Origin: Gliomastix tumulicola
Taxonomy: Eukaryota; Ascomycota; Sordariomycetes; Hypocreales; Bionectriaceae
Assembly (NCBI GenBank): GCA_001599755.1
Contig: BCHX01000005.1
Location: 938,800-1,002,799, forward strand
DNA length: 64,000 nt
Direction: 5' to 3'
Shown here piece by piece: positions 1 to 11,306 of the stretch. The notes under the pieces were generated by a model. It had not been told where the DNA came from. It saw only the letters and a list, made by a program, of their open reading frames with translations, and did no database searches. A program made the position numbers and the translations under genes. Each line of letters starts with the position of its first letter. Position 1 is the stretch's first letter.

Positions 1-1001
1 CCGTCTAGCAGCTGCATCATGGGCTTGCGGAGGGACGGCTCCTCCTCGGCGAGCTGCGCGGCGAGGCGCACGAGCATGACGAGGGCGGCAGGGCTCTTGA
101 CGGCGCCGGCCGCGCCAAACTGTTGCACCATCTTGACGAGGGCCATGCGGTCGTGGCTGCGCATCTGGTACAGCAGGCCGATGGCGTGGTACTGTGTCAT
201 GGTCGAGGTGTTGATCGGGACCTGCGTGCCGGAGCTGCTGAAGCCGAGGGAGAAGCCGCCAGAGGACTTGGTCGAGGCAGCAGCCTCCTGCGTCTCGCTC
301 TGCCACCGGCGGACGACGTCTTTGGCGATGGGGAGGAGGTGGTACGAGGAGACGAGGGCGGAGGAGGCGACTGAGGGGTTCTTGTCGACAATGGCGGCCT
401 TCATGACACGCTCAATGCTCGGCACGGTGCTCGACTAGATCGCAAATATAAATGTCAACGGATGCGGTGAAAGGGGGGTTTTTCCAGATGGAATCGCGGG
501 TCTAGCGTACATCCATGATTCGGCAGAGGGCGCGGATCGCATTGGGCCTGTAGATGTCGGTGCTGCCACCTGTGTCCTTCATGATGGTGCTCGTCACCAT
601 GATGATGTCCTCAGCCGAGTTGGCCAATTCCTTAATGACAAGGTGCACCATCTGGCGGAGGCTGGCATCCTTGTTCTGGAAAAGCTTCGAGATGCCGAAG
701 AACAGCGTCGTGGCTTCGTTTGTCGGGAACTTCTCGCCGGTGTAGAGGAGCAGGGCGATCTTGGTGAGGAGGATTCGGCATCTTCGCGGCTGGATAGGGG
801 AGCTGTTGAAGAGTCGCGCTGGGAGAGGGCCAAGTTAGCCAGGCGGACGGACGGACGGTGGGGGACGGGACGAGACGAGGTTGTCGAGTTCGAGGGCCGG
901 GTATTTCGAGGGATTGGCTCACCTTCCTGAAATACCTGCGTGCGGTCGACCTTGACCAGACCGCCCAGGTCGCCGTCTTCGTCCTTCTTGCCGTAGCTCA
1001 T
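1..1001 (-). CDS. SEC21: Coatomer subunit gamma (SEC21), N-terminal part, cut by window edge
   Basis: Gamma subunit of the COPI coat, which forms retrograde Golgi-to-ER vesicles. The start at 1001 gives MSYGKKDEDGDLGGLV, the usual N terminus of fungal Sec21. Exons read 1001-923, 818-511 and 434-1, with GT-AG introns at 922-819 and 510-435. The joined frame continues as EARLFNSSPIQPRRCRILL, then an LLYTGE segment and LFFGISKLFQNKDASLRQM, and on into the adaptin-like HEAT solenoid (YRPNAIRALCRIMD). The reading frame is still open at base 1, so about the first 270 residues of a roughly 900-residue protein are present. The recognition rests on the whole N-terminal sequence pattern. No break is seen in the visible part. 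Confidence is high for identity and good for the exon junctions. Confidence 0.93.
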
Positions 1002-1634
1002 GTTGGGCGGCTTGGGGGGAGGGAATCAGAGGCCGGTGTCGTGGTGAACTGCCAATTCCATTTGCATGGGGATAATCACCACGTCGCCAGTAGCAGCTTA
1101 AGGGATGAGTGGTGCCGTCACGTGATTGAGATCTGGCTATTGCCCCACCTTGAAGTGTGTGGGGCGAGGTCACTCAATGGACGGGCCCATAATAATTGGG
1201 TGGGGCTCTGAATAGAGCTCTCTCAGGGTGTCCAGTTGCTGGGAATCATTCTTCCAGCACCAGACCTTGTTACTGCGTGAACTACTACCAGCTACGACTT
1301 CCATCTTATGGGATTTTGCTTGAACAATACGAAGATGATGCCACCTCTTCAGAGATTGCCAGCTTATCTAATAGCAAATTGTCCAATTGGCTCAGACTCG
1401 GCCTGCTAGTTCACCACTAACACCTCCTGAGCTTCCCCCCCCCCCCGGCAAGTACCTCTCGTACCAAGCCAATAGTCAACCCGTTCTGTCGACAACAAGG
1501 AAATCTCTCTGGTATATTCTTTCGGCCGTTTCTAGTACTAACATTTACATGAGAAACAAAGGGTATATCCTATCCCTTCCTCCTCCCCCGTTTGAAAAAT
1601 TCCAAGCCCGAATCCAAACCTATCCTAACCCAGG
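1002..1634. other. Intergenic: SEC21 promoter and protease 3' flank
   Basis: No coding signal on either strand. A CACGTG E-box-type hexamer lies at 1119-1124, about 120 bases upstream of the SEC21 start. A poly-C run is at about 1435-1446. The rest is unremarkable. Confidence 0.5.
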
Positions 1635-3472
1635 TTACAATGCATTATGTACGGCCGTTATCGCTGCGAACACGAGCATCGCCCATATCGCGCTGGCGCC
1701 CAGGATCCTCAGACCGCCGTCGCCGTCCTGTCCTGTGCTTTGGTTATCTCCGCTCCCGTTGGTCCCTTCAGCACTCGGTTGCGCCATCTCCGTGGAGGAG
1801 GTTAGGCCATATGTCTCTGTTGTCACGGCACCCGTCTCACATGCTCGCTCGAAAGGCGGGCACGACGTGATGGTGTACGTGATGGTGTACGGGCCCGTGG
1901 GCAGAGGCCAGCTGTCAGGTCTCGTCCAACTCGGCTGTCATGTGTTAGTCCACATCATCTTGCAGAAGAGGGAGGGTTAACGAGGGTTAGGGCTGGGCTT
2001 ACCTCGATTACGCCGCCAGTAAAAGCAGCATCGTCCTCGTTGCAGTGACCCGTCACTTTCGGCACGCCGCTCTCGACCGGCACGATGTCCTCGTCCCCGC
2101 AGTCGGCACCCTGTGCAACGTGCACTGCCTTGTTGTCCCAGTCAAACACGAAGTATCCCGCCCGCAGCACCGACTGCCCGATGATCTGCTGGTCCGTCGT
2201 GATGGCCATGCCCACAGCACACCACGTCGAGTCCCCGACATCGAGGATGAAGTCCCGGAACGGAACACGGATCCTCTTGCTGCCGAGCCCGAAGTCGACG
2301 CTGCCCGCCGACTCGCGCATGTCACATGACACGTAGAAGTAGCCCTCGCCGTCGTTGACAGCGCTGATGGCTTCGAGAATAGGCGCCGCGGCGGCCCAGT
2401 GCATGCGGGAGATTGTTGTTCCCGAGTCCAGGATCACGTTGCGGTCGTCCCCATTCAGCTCGTACTCGGACGGCGAGGAGCCGAGCGTCACGCCCAGCGA
2501 GTCCAGCTCGACGCCGAGGCGATATTCGCCCTGGAGACCCTTGATCAGAGGCGTTTTCTCCAGCGATCCGATAAACTTGCTCCGATCCACGCCGCCGAAT
2601 ATGACGGCCCCAGCCGCCGACTCGCTGTGCCGCAGGTCCAACGCGAAGGACCGCGCCGAGATGATCTTCTGGTCGTACATCGAGTTGAGGACCATGCTGT
2701 AGGGCTTGTCGCCAAAGCCACTGTCCAGGTCCGGGGCCAGGCCGAGGATGCCCTGTGGCTGGCCCTTGCTCGATGTCACCACCCCAAACGTCTGATTCTT
2801 GATGACGGCACTCCCAATCGCAATTGTGTCGGCGTAGTACTGCACATCAATCGTTGTCCGCGTCGACGGGTCTGCCAGGTCGCCGTATAGTATCTCTCCT
2901 TCCTCGAGCTTCACCGGCGGCGTTTTCGAGTCGTCGGGGTTGTAGTGGCCGAAGTCGCGGCATTGCTCGGCCTGGTGTGCGGACGGTGCCGTCGAGCAGT
3001 CCGGATTGACCCAGAGTTCGCTCGAGCCTGTGTCGACGAGAACGGTGACGGTCTGCGGGGGTTCCCCGATCTCGACTGATTGCACCAGATAGTAGTTAGC
3101 CATCCGCGCCGATCATCGCCAGCAATGCAAGTGCCCTGTCACTCCCTGCAAGGTCTCCGACCCTCTCAACCCAGCCGGCCAGCCATTTTTGGCGCGACAG
3201 AGGCACCACGGGAGCCCATCACAGACAGACGCACAAAAAAGGCAAGACCACTTACGTTCAGTCGCGTAGAAGTAGCCCATGTTCTCCAGAACCGTCCGTA
3301 TCGGCTCGTCCTCGTCCCTCTTCCCAACACTCCCGCTCCGCCCCGACCTGCCGACCGTCCCGACCGGCACCGACAAGAAGCCATTGCCCTGCTTCGCCCT
3401 GGGGAAGTTGGCCGCCTGCGTGAGGAGCGGCAGCGGTGCCAGGGCCGCGCCCAGGGTCGCTAGCCGCACCAT
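1635..3472 (-). CDS. GPI-anchored pepsin-type aspartyl protease (yapsin/OpsB-like)
   Basis: Secreted aspartic endopeptidase of family A1, expected at the plasma membrane or cell wall. Exons 3472-3256, 3075-2003 and 1934-1635 join to 529 residues. Both introns have CTAAC branch sites. I placed the first acceptor at 3077-3076 because it gives YFYATELEIGEPPQTVTVL; the upstream alternative carries a stop. The N terminus MVRLATLGAALAPLPLLTQA is a signal peptide. A short basic propeptide follows, with KR near residue 53. The first catalytic motif VLVDTGSSELW is near residue 87 and the second, VILDSGTT, near 289. The C terminus is Ser/Thr/Gly-rich (STGQDGDGG) and ends in a hydrophobic stretch (AIWAMLVFAAITAVHNAL), typical of a GPI signal. 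Both catalytic aspartates are intact. The substrate cannot be told from sequence. Confidence 0.88.
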
Positions 3473-5111
3473 GGAAAGGCGGGAAAACGGTGATTGTAGT
3501 TGCTGCACTGTCGTTTTCTTGGAATCTCGCTGTGCTGATCTCTTCACAGGGAAGAGAGGGTACGGGAGACGTGTATCAGACACCAGCTTCGGAGATCGGA
3601 CATCTTCGTACGGGAAAGAGGTGGGAATTATCGCATGAAAAAGGGGTGTGCGTTGTAACAATAATGTGTAGGTTCCGTACTATAGTAAGTATAGTAGGCA
3701 AGGTAAAGGCAAAGGTATAGAGTAGCAGGTACTAGGTATATCTTGGGGGAGAATTATTTCGGAGAGTGACAGTGCCAGTGACAAGAAACACTTACGAATC
3801 CCCCCCTCCAAGGGGAAGAGCCAATAATTTGCCTAGCCTTGGGAAAGGACGGGGAAGGGAAGGGGGGTCCTCCTTGCTCGAGAATGGGCAAGAGAACTGA
3901 AATCCTTCTCAAAGGGTATCGGCACGGTGCGCCCAGGCTTGGCTAGCAGAAAAAGCATACGCAATGGAATTTCATCTTTCGTTCGACTCTCTTTGGGGCC
4001 TTTTGGGGGGGCGGCGGCGGCGCGCGGTGGTGCTTGTCATGCGGGTAGCTTGCATCCACTCGTGTGCTACGTACCAGAGGCTTACGCAATGCACCTCTCT
4101 GAAGGGGGGATCTTGCATGGCATGGCATGGCATGGCGCTGATGGGGTTCACCCTTTTTGATGGGATGAAAAAAGAGGCTGAGTTTTGGCATGCCTATAGG
4201 GCTTAGTGTGCTGGTTGATATCACTGTCACTCTCTGACTGCTGAGTTCAGACGGCCAGAGCCTCCCGAACTCTGCTCCCAACGTGATGACGACGACGTCT
4301 GTTCCTGGACCTCGCTGGGAAGAAGATTCGCCAAGGGTTCTAGTTCTCACTGTGTTGACGCGGCTCTTTGGACCCACTGCAGGACCTTGTCACCGACGGA
4401 CGACTAGGCTATTTTGTATGATGCAGATGTCTTGGGAGATCCGCTTCGGCATTACTCGCGTCGCCTTATCACACGAGTTGAGGAATACACGTGTGAGCAC
4501 TGTCCTCATTCGGTGTCTGAGCATGTCCGGCGACTTTGGATACGGTACACAGGCCGTAGAAGGAAATTAATGCAATCAAACGGCAGCATGGCCAAGCTCG
4601 TGGCACCTGCAACATTCCCCGACGGCCGGAGTGCTTGAGGACTACGCCACTCGCTCACACTGCACGACGTGATGTCTCTCGCTAAGGACGATGCGGTGAG
4701 AGTTTGTTTTGTCAAACCCGATGGTTGTATATTAGTTTGTTGGCCCAGACCAACTGTTCGTTCGATCTATGCCCCCCCGCGCTTTTTGATTGCTTGTTGT
4801 ACAATATATACTTATACATACACCGTGGCTCAATGGCTGGTGATGAAAGATGGCACCGAGATAACGTGGTGCGCCGTATATGCGATCCTTGAAATCGATC
4901 CAATGTCTCGCTCCAGGCCTCCCGCCATGCTTCAAGCGCTCGCCTCGATAACCGTAGCCCGAGGAGCATGCGCATCTGAGCACAGGGATGTAACCGAGTA
5001 AACCGAGCAACCGACCCCTTGTAGAAGAAGGTCTACTGAAGCCCGTTAGCCCCTCGACCCAGAGCGCAGAATGGACACCCAGTTGATGCTGCCAACCTGT
5101 AGACTCTCCCA
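3473..5111. other. Intergenic, no gene seen
   Basis: Upstream of the protease and downstream of ATP12. It holds only short overlapping open frames with no family resemblance. A (CATGG)n-like run of four units lies at about 4116-4136, and G-rich and C-rich homopolymers occur near 3800-3870 and 4003-4010. Confidence 0.45.
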
Positions 5112-5977
5112 CTAGGGCCGGCCGCGTCCCGAGACCAGCAGAATCACACTGGCCAGCTGCCTCCTGACGTCCTCGTAGTTCACGTCGTACGTGTCCTCGA
5201 CCTCCCCCCACTGCGACGCCTGCCAGTCCGTCTCGAGGCTCGTCGCCCGGGCCGCCTCCTCGGCGCCGAAGGTGACCACGGGCTCGGCAGGCCCCTCCAG
5301 CTGCGCGGCGACCGCGGCAGCGCCCTTGGCCGCGGGGCCCTCGCTCCACTCGGCGACCAGACGCGCCGCCGTGATGAGGCTCTTTCCCGCCAGCACGGCG
5401 CGCTCCAGGCCCGCGAGCTCCCAGGCATCCAGGCCCGTCGCCCAGCCCTGCACGACCTCGCGCACGCCCTCGGCCTGGCGCTGCGGCACGATGGAGTGCC
5501 CGTCGAGCACCGGCTGGATCTGCACGCCGGGCCACGTGTTGGTCGTGAGGAAGGAGACCACGCCGTCCGTCGTCCGCTTCTGCACGTCGCGCAGCGACTC
5601 GCCGGCGTCGTTGCGGATGTCGTAGGGGCCCGCGGGCGGCGCCCAGCAGAGGAGGGCGTCGGTGTCGAGGTAGTTGAGGACGGTGGACACGATGGATTGG
5701 CGGATCGTGGGCGCGGCGAGCTCGTCGTCGCTCTGGATGTCGATGGCGCGGCAGATGAGGCTCGTGAGCGGGATGAGGTGCTGCTTGGTGGCTTCCTGCG
5801 CCGACGTCAGGGAATCCCACTCGATGGCGAGGGCCGTCGCGAGGTTCTGCTTCGTGTGCGGGATGCGGATGATGTCCTTGGTCGTAGGGTGGCGTAGCGG
5901 CCGCTGGTCGAGATGGACTTGCAGAGATCCTGTGGGAACACACGTTAGAACACTGAAAGTGACCTGATAGAGGAAGC

Positions 5978-6016
<39 letters not shown>

Positions 6017-6346
6017 CTTACCCTCCTCCTCCCGGATGCTCACGTCCGTCCAGAACCGCTGCTTAAGGCCGGTCTTCTTAGGATCCTTGCCATTCCGGAT
6101 GTCCTTGGCGTTCTTGAGAATCTCAGCCTGTCTCCTCCGCCGCTCGACGCGCTGGTACGCGCCTGACGAGGCCGTCTTGTCGCCCGGCGTGAGGGGCGCC
6201 TCCGGGGGAGGGCCGGTGCCTACGAGGGGCGCAACATGGGCGTTTCGCGCGAGAGTCGTGTGGATGGCTCGAACAGCCGAGGTGGAAGGAGTGGCATTGA
6301 GGCGAGGAGCCGCCAGTCGCAGCGCTATCCTGGCTGGGGGCTTCAT
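5112..6346 (-). CDS. ATP12: Mitochondrial F1-ATPase assembly chaperone ATP12
   Basis: Matrix chaperone that binds the free alpha subunit of F1 during ATP synthase assembly. Exons 6346-6022 and 5929-5112 (phase 1 junction) give 380 residues. I chose the start at 6346 because MKPPARIALRLAAPRLNATP is a good mitochondrial presequence; an upstream in-frame ATG at 6409 adds 21 residues without improving it. Across the junction the frame reads EEEGSLQVHLDQRPLRHP. Family features follow: TKDIIRIPHTKQNLATALAI, EWDSL, HLIPLTSLICRAID and LLCWAPPAGPYDIRN. The C-terminal alpha-helical part extends to the stop at 5112. The intron carries a (GT)17 microsatellite. Nothing suggests damage. Confidence 0.9.
5981..6014. 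repeat. (GT)17 microsatellite inside the ATP12 intron
   Basis: An uninterrupted run of GT dinucleotides lies near the 5' splice site of the 92-base ATP12 intron (6021-5930 on the minus strand). It makes up more than a third of the intron, so length changes would alter intron size directly. Confidence 0.95.
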
Positions 6347-8426
6347 GCTGACCTCGTGTTGAAGCTGTGCGACTTGAGGTCTCGAGAAAGGTCCAGTTCT
6401 CGGATGCAATTTTGGCAGACGACAAAATGGAGGATGCCGTCCAGTCTAGCGCTTGCCGAGGAAACCCCGTCCACTATAATTTCAGTGCAGCAACCAGTCG
6501 CCAAACTTAGAGAATAGGTCGAGAGAAGAGAGACACGTGGTTCTAATTAGGGACATAACAGAGAATACGAAAAAGAATTAGACTGTCATCTCTTTCTCTA
6601 AGATATCAAGGTCAATCTGCACTGGTGATTTTGATCGCCAATTGACCGTGTAGGTCTCCCGCCGGCTGCTTAGAACTCTTCAAGGGCTGCCTACCCAGCC
6701 ACTAACATTGAGCAGCCCAGATGGCTGGGGGCAGAACAACATGCACTCGCTGCCGACAGAATCGTTCCAGTTTGATATTCGCATAGTTAACATGAAAGAA
6801 CACACACCCCTTCTTCTTCAACCTCAATTCGCTCAAAGCACCGCGATTGGTAGCATTTTGGTGGCTACTTGTTGACCAGGGACAGCTGCATAACAGTTAG
6901 TGCGTGCAGCCTCAGTGGTACGCAGTGGAGGATTGAACTCCCAGGCACATCCCAGCTTCCTACGAATACCTGCCGGTCATTGTGCTTTCCGAGTACAAAA
7001 CTACCTATCCTTTTCCGTACTCTGATATTACTCCAAACTTCCTGAATATCTCGTGGAACCTCCGGTATGCCGTCTCCAAATCTGTCAGCAACGGCCGAGA
7101 TGTTGGTCTAGGCGGGGGACAGAAAAAGTCACCGCAATCCCCTGCACATCCACACCCACTAGGGCAACAGTAGGCTGTTTTCAGAGGGTATAGCGCCTAA
7201 CATTGCCCCTGTCTACCTCGCCCGGCTGAACTGGTTTCTGTCACCCTTCGGAAACTCATACACTGTACCTGAGAATGAACCTCGGTAGACGATAGCAACG
7301 TCCTCAAGCAACATTTTCCAAAGACTGCAGATCTCACCAGCAGAAACGGGGTATCCGATATCGCAAGATTGAACGGCAAAGCTCCAAATTGACCATCCAT
7401 CACAGCCCGGATCTCCATAGCGGATCGAGTCAGTACGTCACTCCACGGCGGAATTCATTCATGCCCCAGAACCGTTCACGATCCCCACACCAACGGCCAC
7501 AGAGAGTCAGGGAACTGAAGTGCCGACATCAGCACTCAAATGTGCATTCCCCACGGGCTGAAGCTGACGATCGCCGCGGTCAGGAATAAATGAAGAGAGC
7601 ATTGGACTGCCAGTTCCCTCGCAGGTTCTTAGTTCCGAAGAGCCCCGTTGCAGTCTGCACCGGCATTAAGAGCGCACACGCAGATATAAGAAGCCGAGCC
7701 CGCCGCCTCGTCCATCAGCACTGTATCGTCGGTGAAATGCGCCGCCGTAAACCATATCTCGAGTGCGGAATTCGGTTTCTCCAGAATATGGGCACATCCT
7801 TACCTCGCATGTTCCAATCTCGGTATCCTACCCAACACCGCCTCCTCCGATCCCGGTAGACATCTATCTCATCACGAGAAAATAGCCGAGTCGACCGACG
7901 ACTTGTGACCATTTTGTACCAGCATTCGCTTGACTAACACCTGATAAAACCCCTCCAAAGAGACGCCAACTGTTGTACAGTCTCTGTACCGACAATGCAG
8001 TCCCACCCGGAGCCGAGGAACCTCTCGTGAGGGTTGCCACACTTCTCCATCCAAGGCGCAAAACTTGGGGTTTCCCAGCAGGGGTTCGGCGGGCTAGACC
8101 AACTTGGAGCGTCCCAAGCCTTCCCTAACGTCAAGCTGGTCATGGCGTCTGGGGGAAGGAGCCCTCTAATCCCGCCTCCAGATGGCTCCTTCCCCCTCCC
8201 CCAAATCGATCTTCCGCTCCCCTTGGGAGAAAAGCTACAAACGGGGTCGGAGTGTTTAAATTCTTCCTTTCCCCTTCTCCTCCATCCTCGCCGTCTCTGT
8301 GCCGAATCTCCCTCAGCTTTCCTCTCTTTTCTCTCTTCATCAATTCCTAAGTAGTTCCCTCCTCGTCGACATCTGATCCTGTACCTAACCCCGTTCTGCG
8401 CTTGTACCATTCCCTAAGCCCACGCA
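6347..8426. other. Intergenic, divergent promoters of ATP12 and the CoA ligase
   Basis: No open frame with a recognisable product. A tRNA B-box-like motif on the minus strand near 6927-6945 was examined and rejected. The last 250 bases before 8427 are C/T-rich, as expected for a fungal promoter or leader. Confidence 0.45.
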
Positions 8427-10496
8427 ATGGTCTGGCACCCTCCTTCCTGGGCTCCCCAGCTCACAGGTACTTCTCCCCAGCTCGTTGCAACGCTCCAGAG
8501 CTCGTGTGATGCTAACACGCTTTGTTCTAGAGCTCCCAGACTCCATCACCCTCGAGCAGTTCCTCAACGACGACAAGTACGGCCGCCACCCTCTCGCCGC
8601 GTCCCGAAACCCGTACACATGCGGGCTCACGGGCAAGACATACACGCCGGCTGAGGTGGCCCGGCGCACCGATCTGATGGCCAGGGCCATTGGCAAGCGT
8701 CTGCGCTTCACCCCGAACGAGGACACTGAATGGGACCGCGTTGTTGCCCTATACTCTGTCAACACTGTATAGTCTCCCTCTTCTAAGAACAAGAACAGCC
8801 CTAGCAAGCTTCTCGCCAGCCGTAGGAGCCGGAGAGAGAGAGTGTGTATGTGCGTGTGCTGACTGTTCGGTCTCCCTAGATCGACTACATCCCCTTCACA
8901 CACGCCATCCACCGCCTCAACGGCATCGTCACCCCCGCTAGTGCCGCCTACTCCGCCCCCGAACTCGAGCACCAGTTGCGCTCGTCGGGCTCCAAGGCCC
9001 TCTTCACCTGCGTGCCGCTCCTCGAAGTTGCCCTCCCAGCCGCAAAGGCCGCGGGGATCCCCGACGACGCCATCTTCCTCCTGCCCGTGCCCGGCTCCGA
9101 GAAGCACAAGAGCCCGTATCCCACCATTGACGATCTAGTTGCAGAGGGGGAGAAGCTGCCTGCGGTAGAGCCGCTGAAATGGATCAAGGGCCAGGCCGCG
9201 AGACAGGCTGCTTACCTGTGCTATTCGAGTGGCACATCAGGCCTGCCTGTAAGTCCTCCCGTCTTGGAAAGAGAGCTAGCTAGCTCACCGTCTAGCAAAA
9301 CTGACACCACTCTTTCCAGAAAGCGGTCATGATCTCGCACCGAAACATCATGGCCAACGTTGTCCAAGCCTGCCTCTACGATAGCGTCGCCCGCAAGCAG
9401 CACGGCATCGAGACCCAGGTGACTCTCGGCCTCCTCCCCCTCAGCCACATCTACGGCCTCACGATGAACGCCCTGCTCGGCCAGTACCGCGGCGACGAGG
9501 TCATCATCCTCCCCAAGTTCGAGCTCACCACGCTCCTCAAGGCCATCCAGCGCTTCCGCCTCGAGCAGCTCAACGTCGTGCCGCCGCTCCTGATCCAGCT
9601 CCTCGGCAGCAAGGAGACAGACAAGTACGACCTGAGCAGCGTGCGCTTCGTCTTCAGTGGCGCGGCGCCGTTGGGCATCGAGCTCACCAAGGATCTGCTG
9701 AAGAAGTTTCCCAAGTGGAACGTCGGCCAGGGTTATGGTAGGCCTTTCTCCTCTCTCTCTCTCCAAACCCCCGGAGACCGAAAACGAGTGGTACCAAAAG
9801 CACCAGTAACTAACACACCTCCTAGGCATGACCGAATCCTCCCCCCTCGTTACAATGACCTCGGAGCTCGACGTCGTCCACGGCTCCTCGGGCTGCCTCG
9901 TCCCTGGCACCAAGGCCAAGATTGTCGACTTCGACGGCAACGAGGTCCACGCCCACGAGCAGCGCGGCGAGCTCCTCGTGCAGTCGCCCTCGGTCGTCCT
10001 CGGCTACCTCAATAACGTGAAGGCCAACGCCGAGACGTTTGTGCACCACGAGGACGGCCGCTGGCTGCGCACCGGAGACGAGGTCCTCGTCCGGCGGTCC
10101 GCCAACGGCCACGAGCACTTCTTCGTCGTCGACCGCATCAAGGAGCTCATCAAGGTCAAGGGCCACCAGGTCGCGCCCGCCGAGCTCGAGGCCCATCTCC
10201 TCGGGCACGAGGCCGTCGACGACTGCGCCGTCATCTCCGTGCCCGACGACCGCGCGGGCGAGGCCCCCAAGGCCTACGTCGTCAAGGCCCCCGGCGTCAC
10301 GGCCGGCAAGTCCGATCAGCAGGTCGCGGCCGAGCTCGCCAAGTTCGTCGAGGAGCACAAGGCACGGCACAAGTGGCTCAAGGGCGGCGTCGAGTTCATC
10401 GACGTCATCCCCAAGAGCCCCAGCGGCAAGATCCTCCGGAGAGTGCTCCGCGACAAGGAGAAGGAGGCTCGGAGGGCTGCTGGCGCTAAGCTCTAA
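8427..10496 (+). CDS. 4-coumarate-CoA-ligase-like acyl-CoA synthetase, peroxisomal
   Basis: Adenylate-forming enzyme that would activate a carboxylic acid to its AMP ester and then the CoA thioester. Five exons, 8427-8466, 8531-8766, 8880-9248, 9320-9737 and 9826-10496, join cleanly to 577 residues. The AMP-binding P-loop YSSGTSGLPKAVMISH spans the exon 3/4 junction. Further motifs are LGLLPLSHIYGL, then GYGMTESSP across exons 4/5, RTGDE, the hinge region VVDRIKELIKVKGHQVAP, and the catalytic-lysine motif PKSPSGKILRR near the C terminus. The last three residues AKL form a type 1 peroxisomal targeting signal. Fungal enzymes of this kind include aryl-CoA and medium- or long-chain acyl-CoA ligases, so the substrate is open. 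Exon 1 is only 40 bases and its placement is the least certain part. Confidence 0.88.
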
Positions 10497-11306
10497 GTAA
10501 GAAGGGGTTTTCGTTATACAAGAGGGGATGGGGGGAGAGACACGGAGGGAGAAATTGCGAGGTGTCATCAGTACTTGTGGCGGAGGGAGTAAGTAAGCTT
10601 ACACGTGGCGTTGTAGAATTGTGGCGTCAAGCGCTGAGACTTTTTGACTTGAGAGAAGATGTAACATGAGAACGCACGGCTCAGGCTCTTTTATACTATA
10701 TATTATATATCTTATAAACCAACCTTGTAATGGTGAGGTGATTTGATTAACCCGACGTAGCAGATCGTAAGGCGACGAATGGTGTAAGGCAAAGAGTGAA
10801 TTGCCAACCCCCTTGACACCGGTCACATGATTCAAGTCGTGAACACAGAAAGTCGCAGTACACGCAAATATTATCCAAACTAGCTACCCCTTCCAAAGCA
10901 TTCAGGAGACCATAGACATTCACAGCAAAGGGAACAGACAGCACATGGAAGTAATTGACTTGGTTCAGCTCAATATTAATATTACAACGACCAGCTGCAG
11001 TGGGTATACTCCCCAGCGTTCCTCCTCCTCTTCCTTCTCCTCCTCATCCCCTCGTTCTCGTGTTTTGTATATACCAAGAGGCCTGCACGAGTTCTGAAGC
11101 CCCTTCCTTCCAAGTCGGGAAAAATAGAATGCGGATGACTGCCTAGTCTTTCTTTTAACACCAATGCTAATTATTTCATGAAGGATCGTAAGAATGTAAG
11201 TTGGTGCGTCCCCTCAGGGAGCGAGATGTTTGTGCTGAAGGTTTTTGTGGCTTTTTTGTTTGTACACCGTGCTGGTTCCGCGAGAGCTGGGAAAAGCTCA
11301 AGTCCC
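10497..11306. other. Intergenic between convergent genes
   Basis: Holds the 3' ends of the CoA ligase (plus strand) and the CFEM-like gene (minus strand). An AT-rich patch at about 10690-10722 may serve 3'-end formation. No gene is seen. Confidence 0.45.

Noticed and set aside
6920..7015. Possible tRNA on the minus strand: a TTCAATC loop with a B-box-like match and a nearby CCA.
   Set aside because: The T-stem has a mismatch, no D-arm or A-box can be fitted, and the best acceptor pairing needs an overlong 105-base span.
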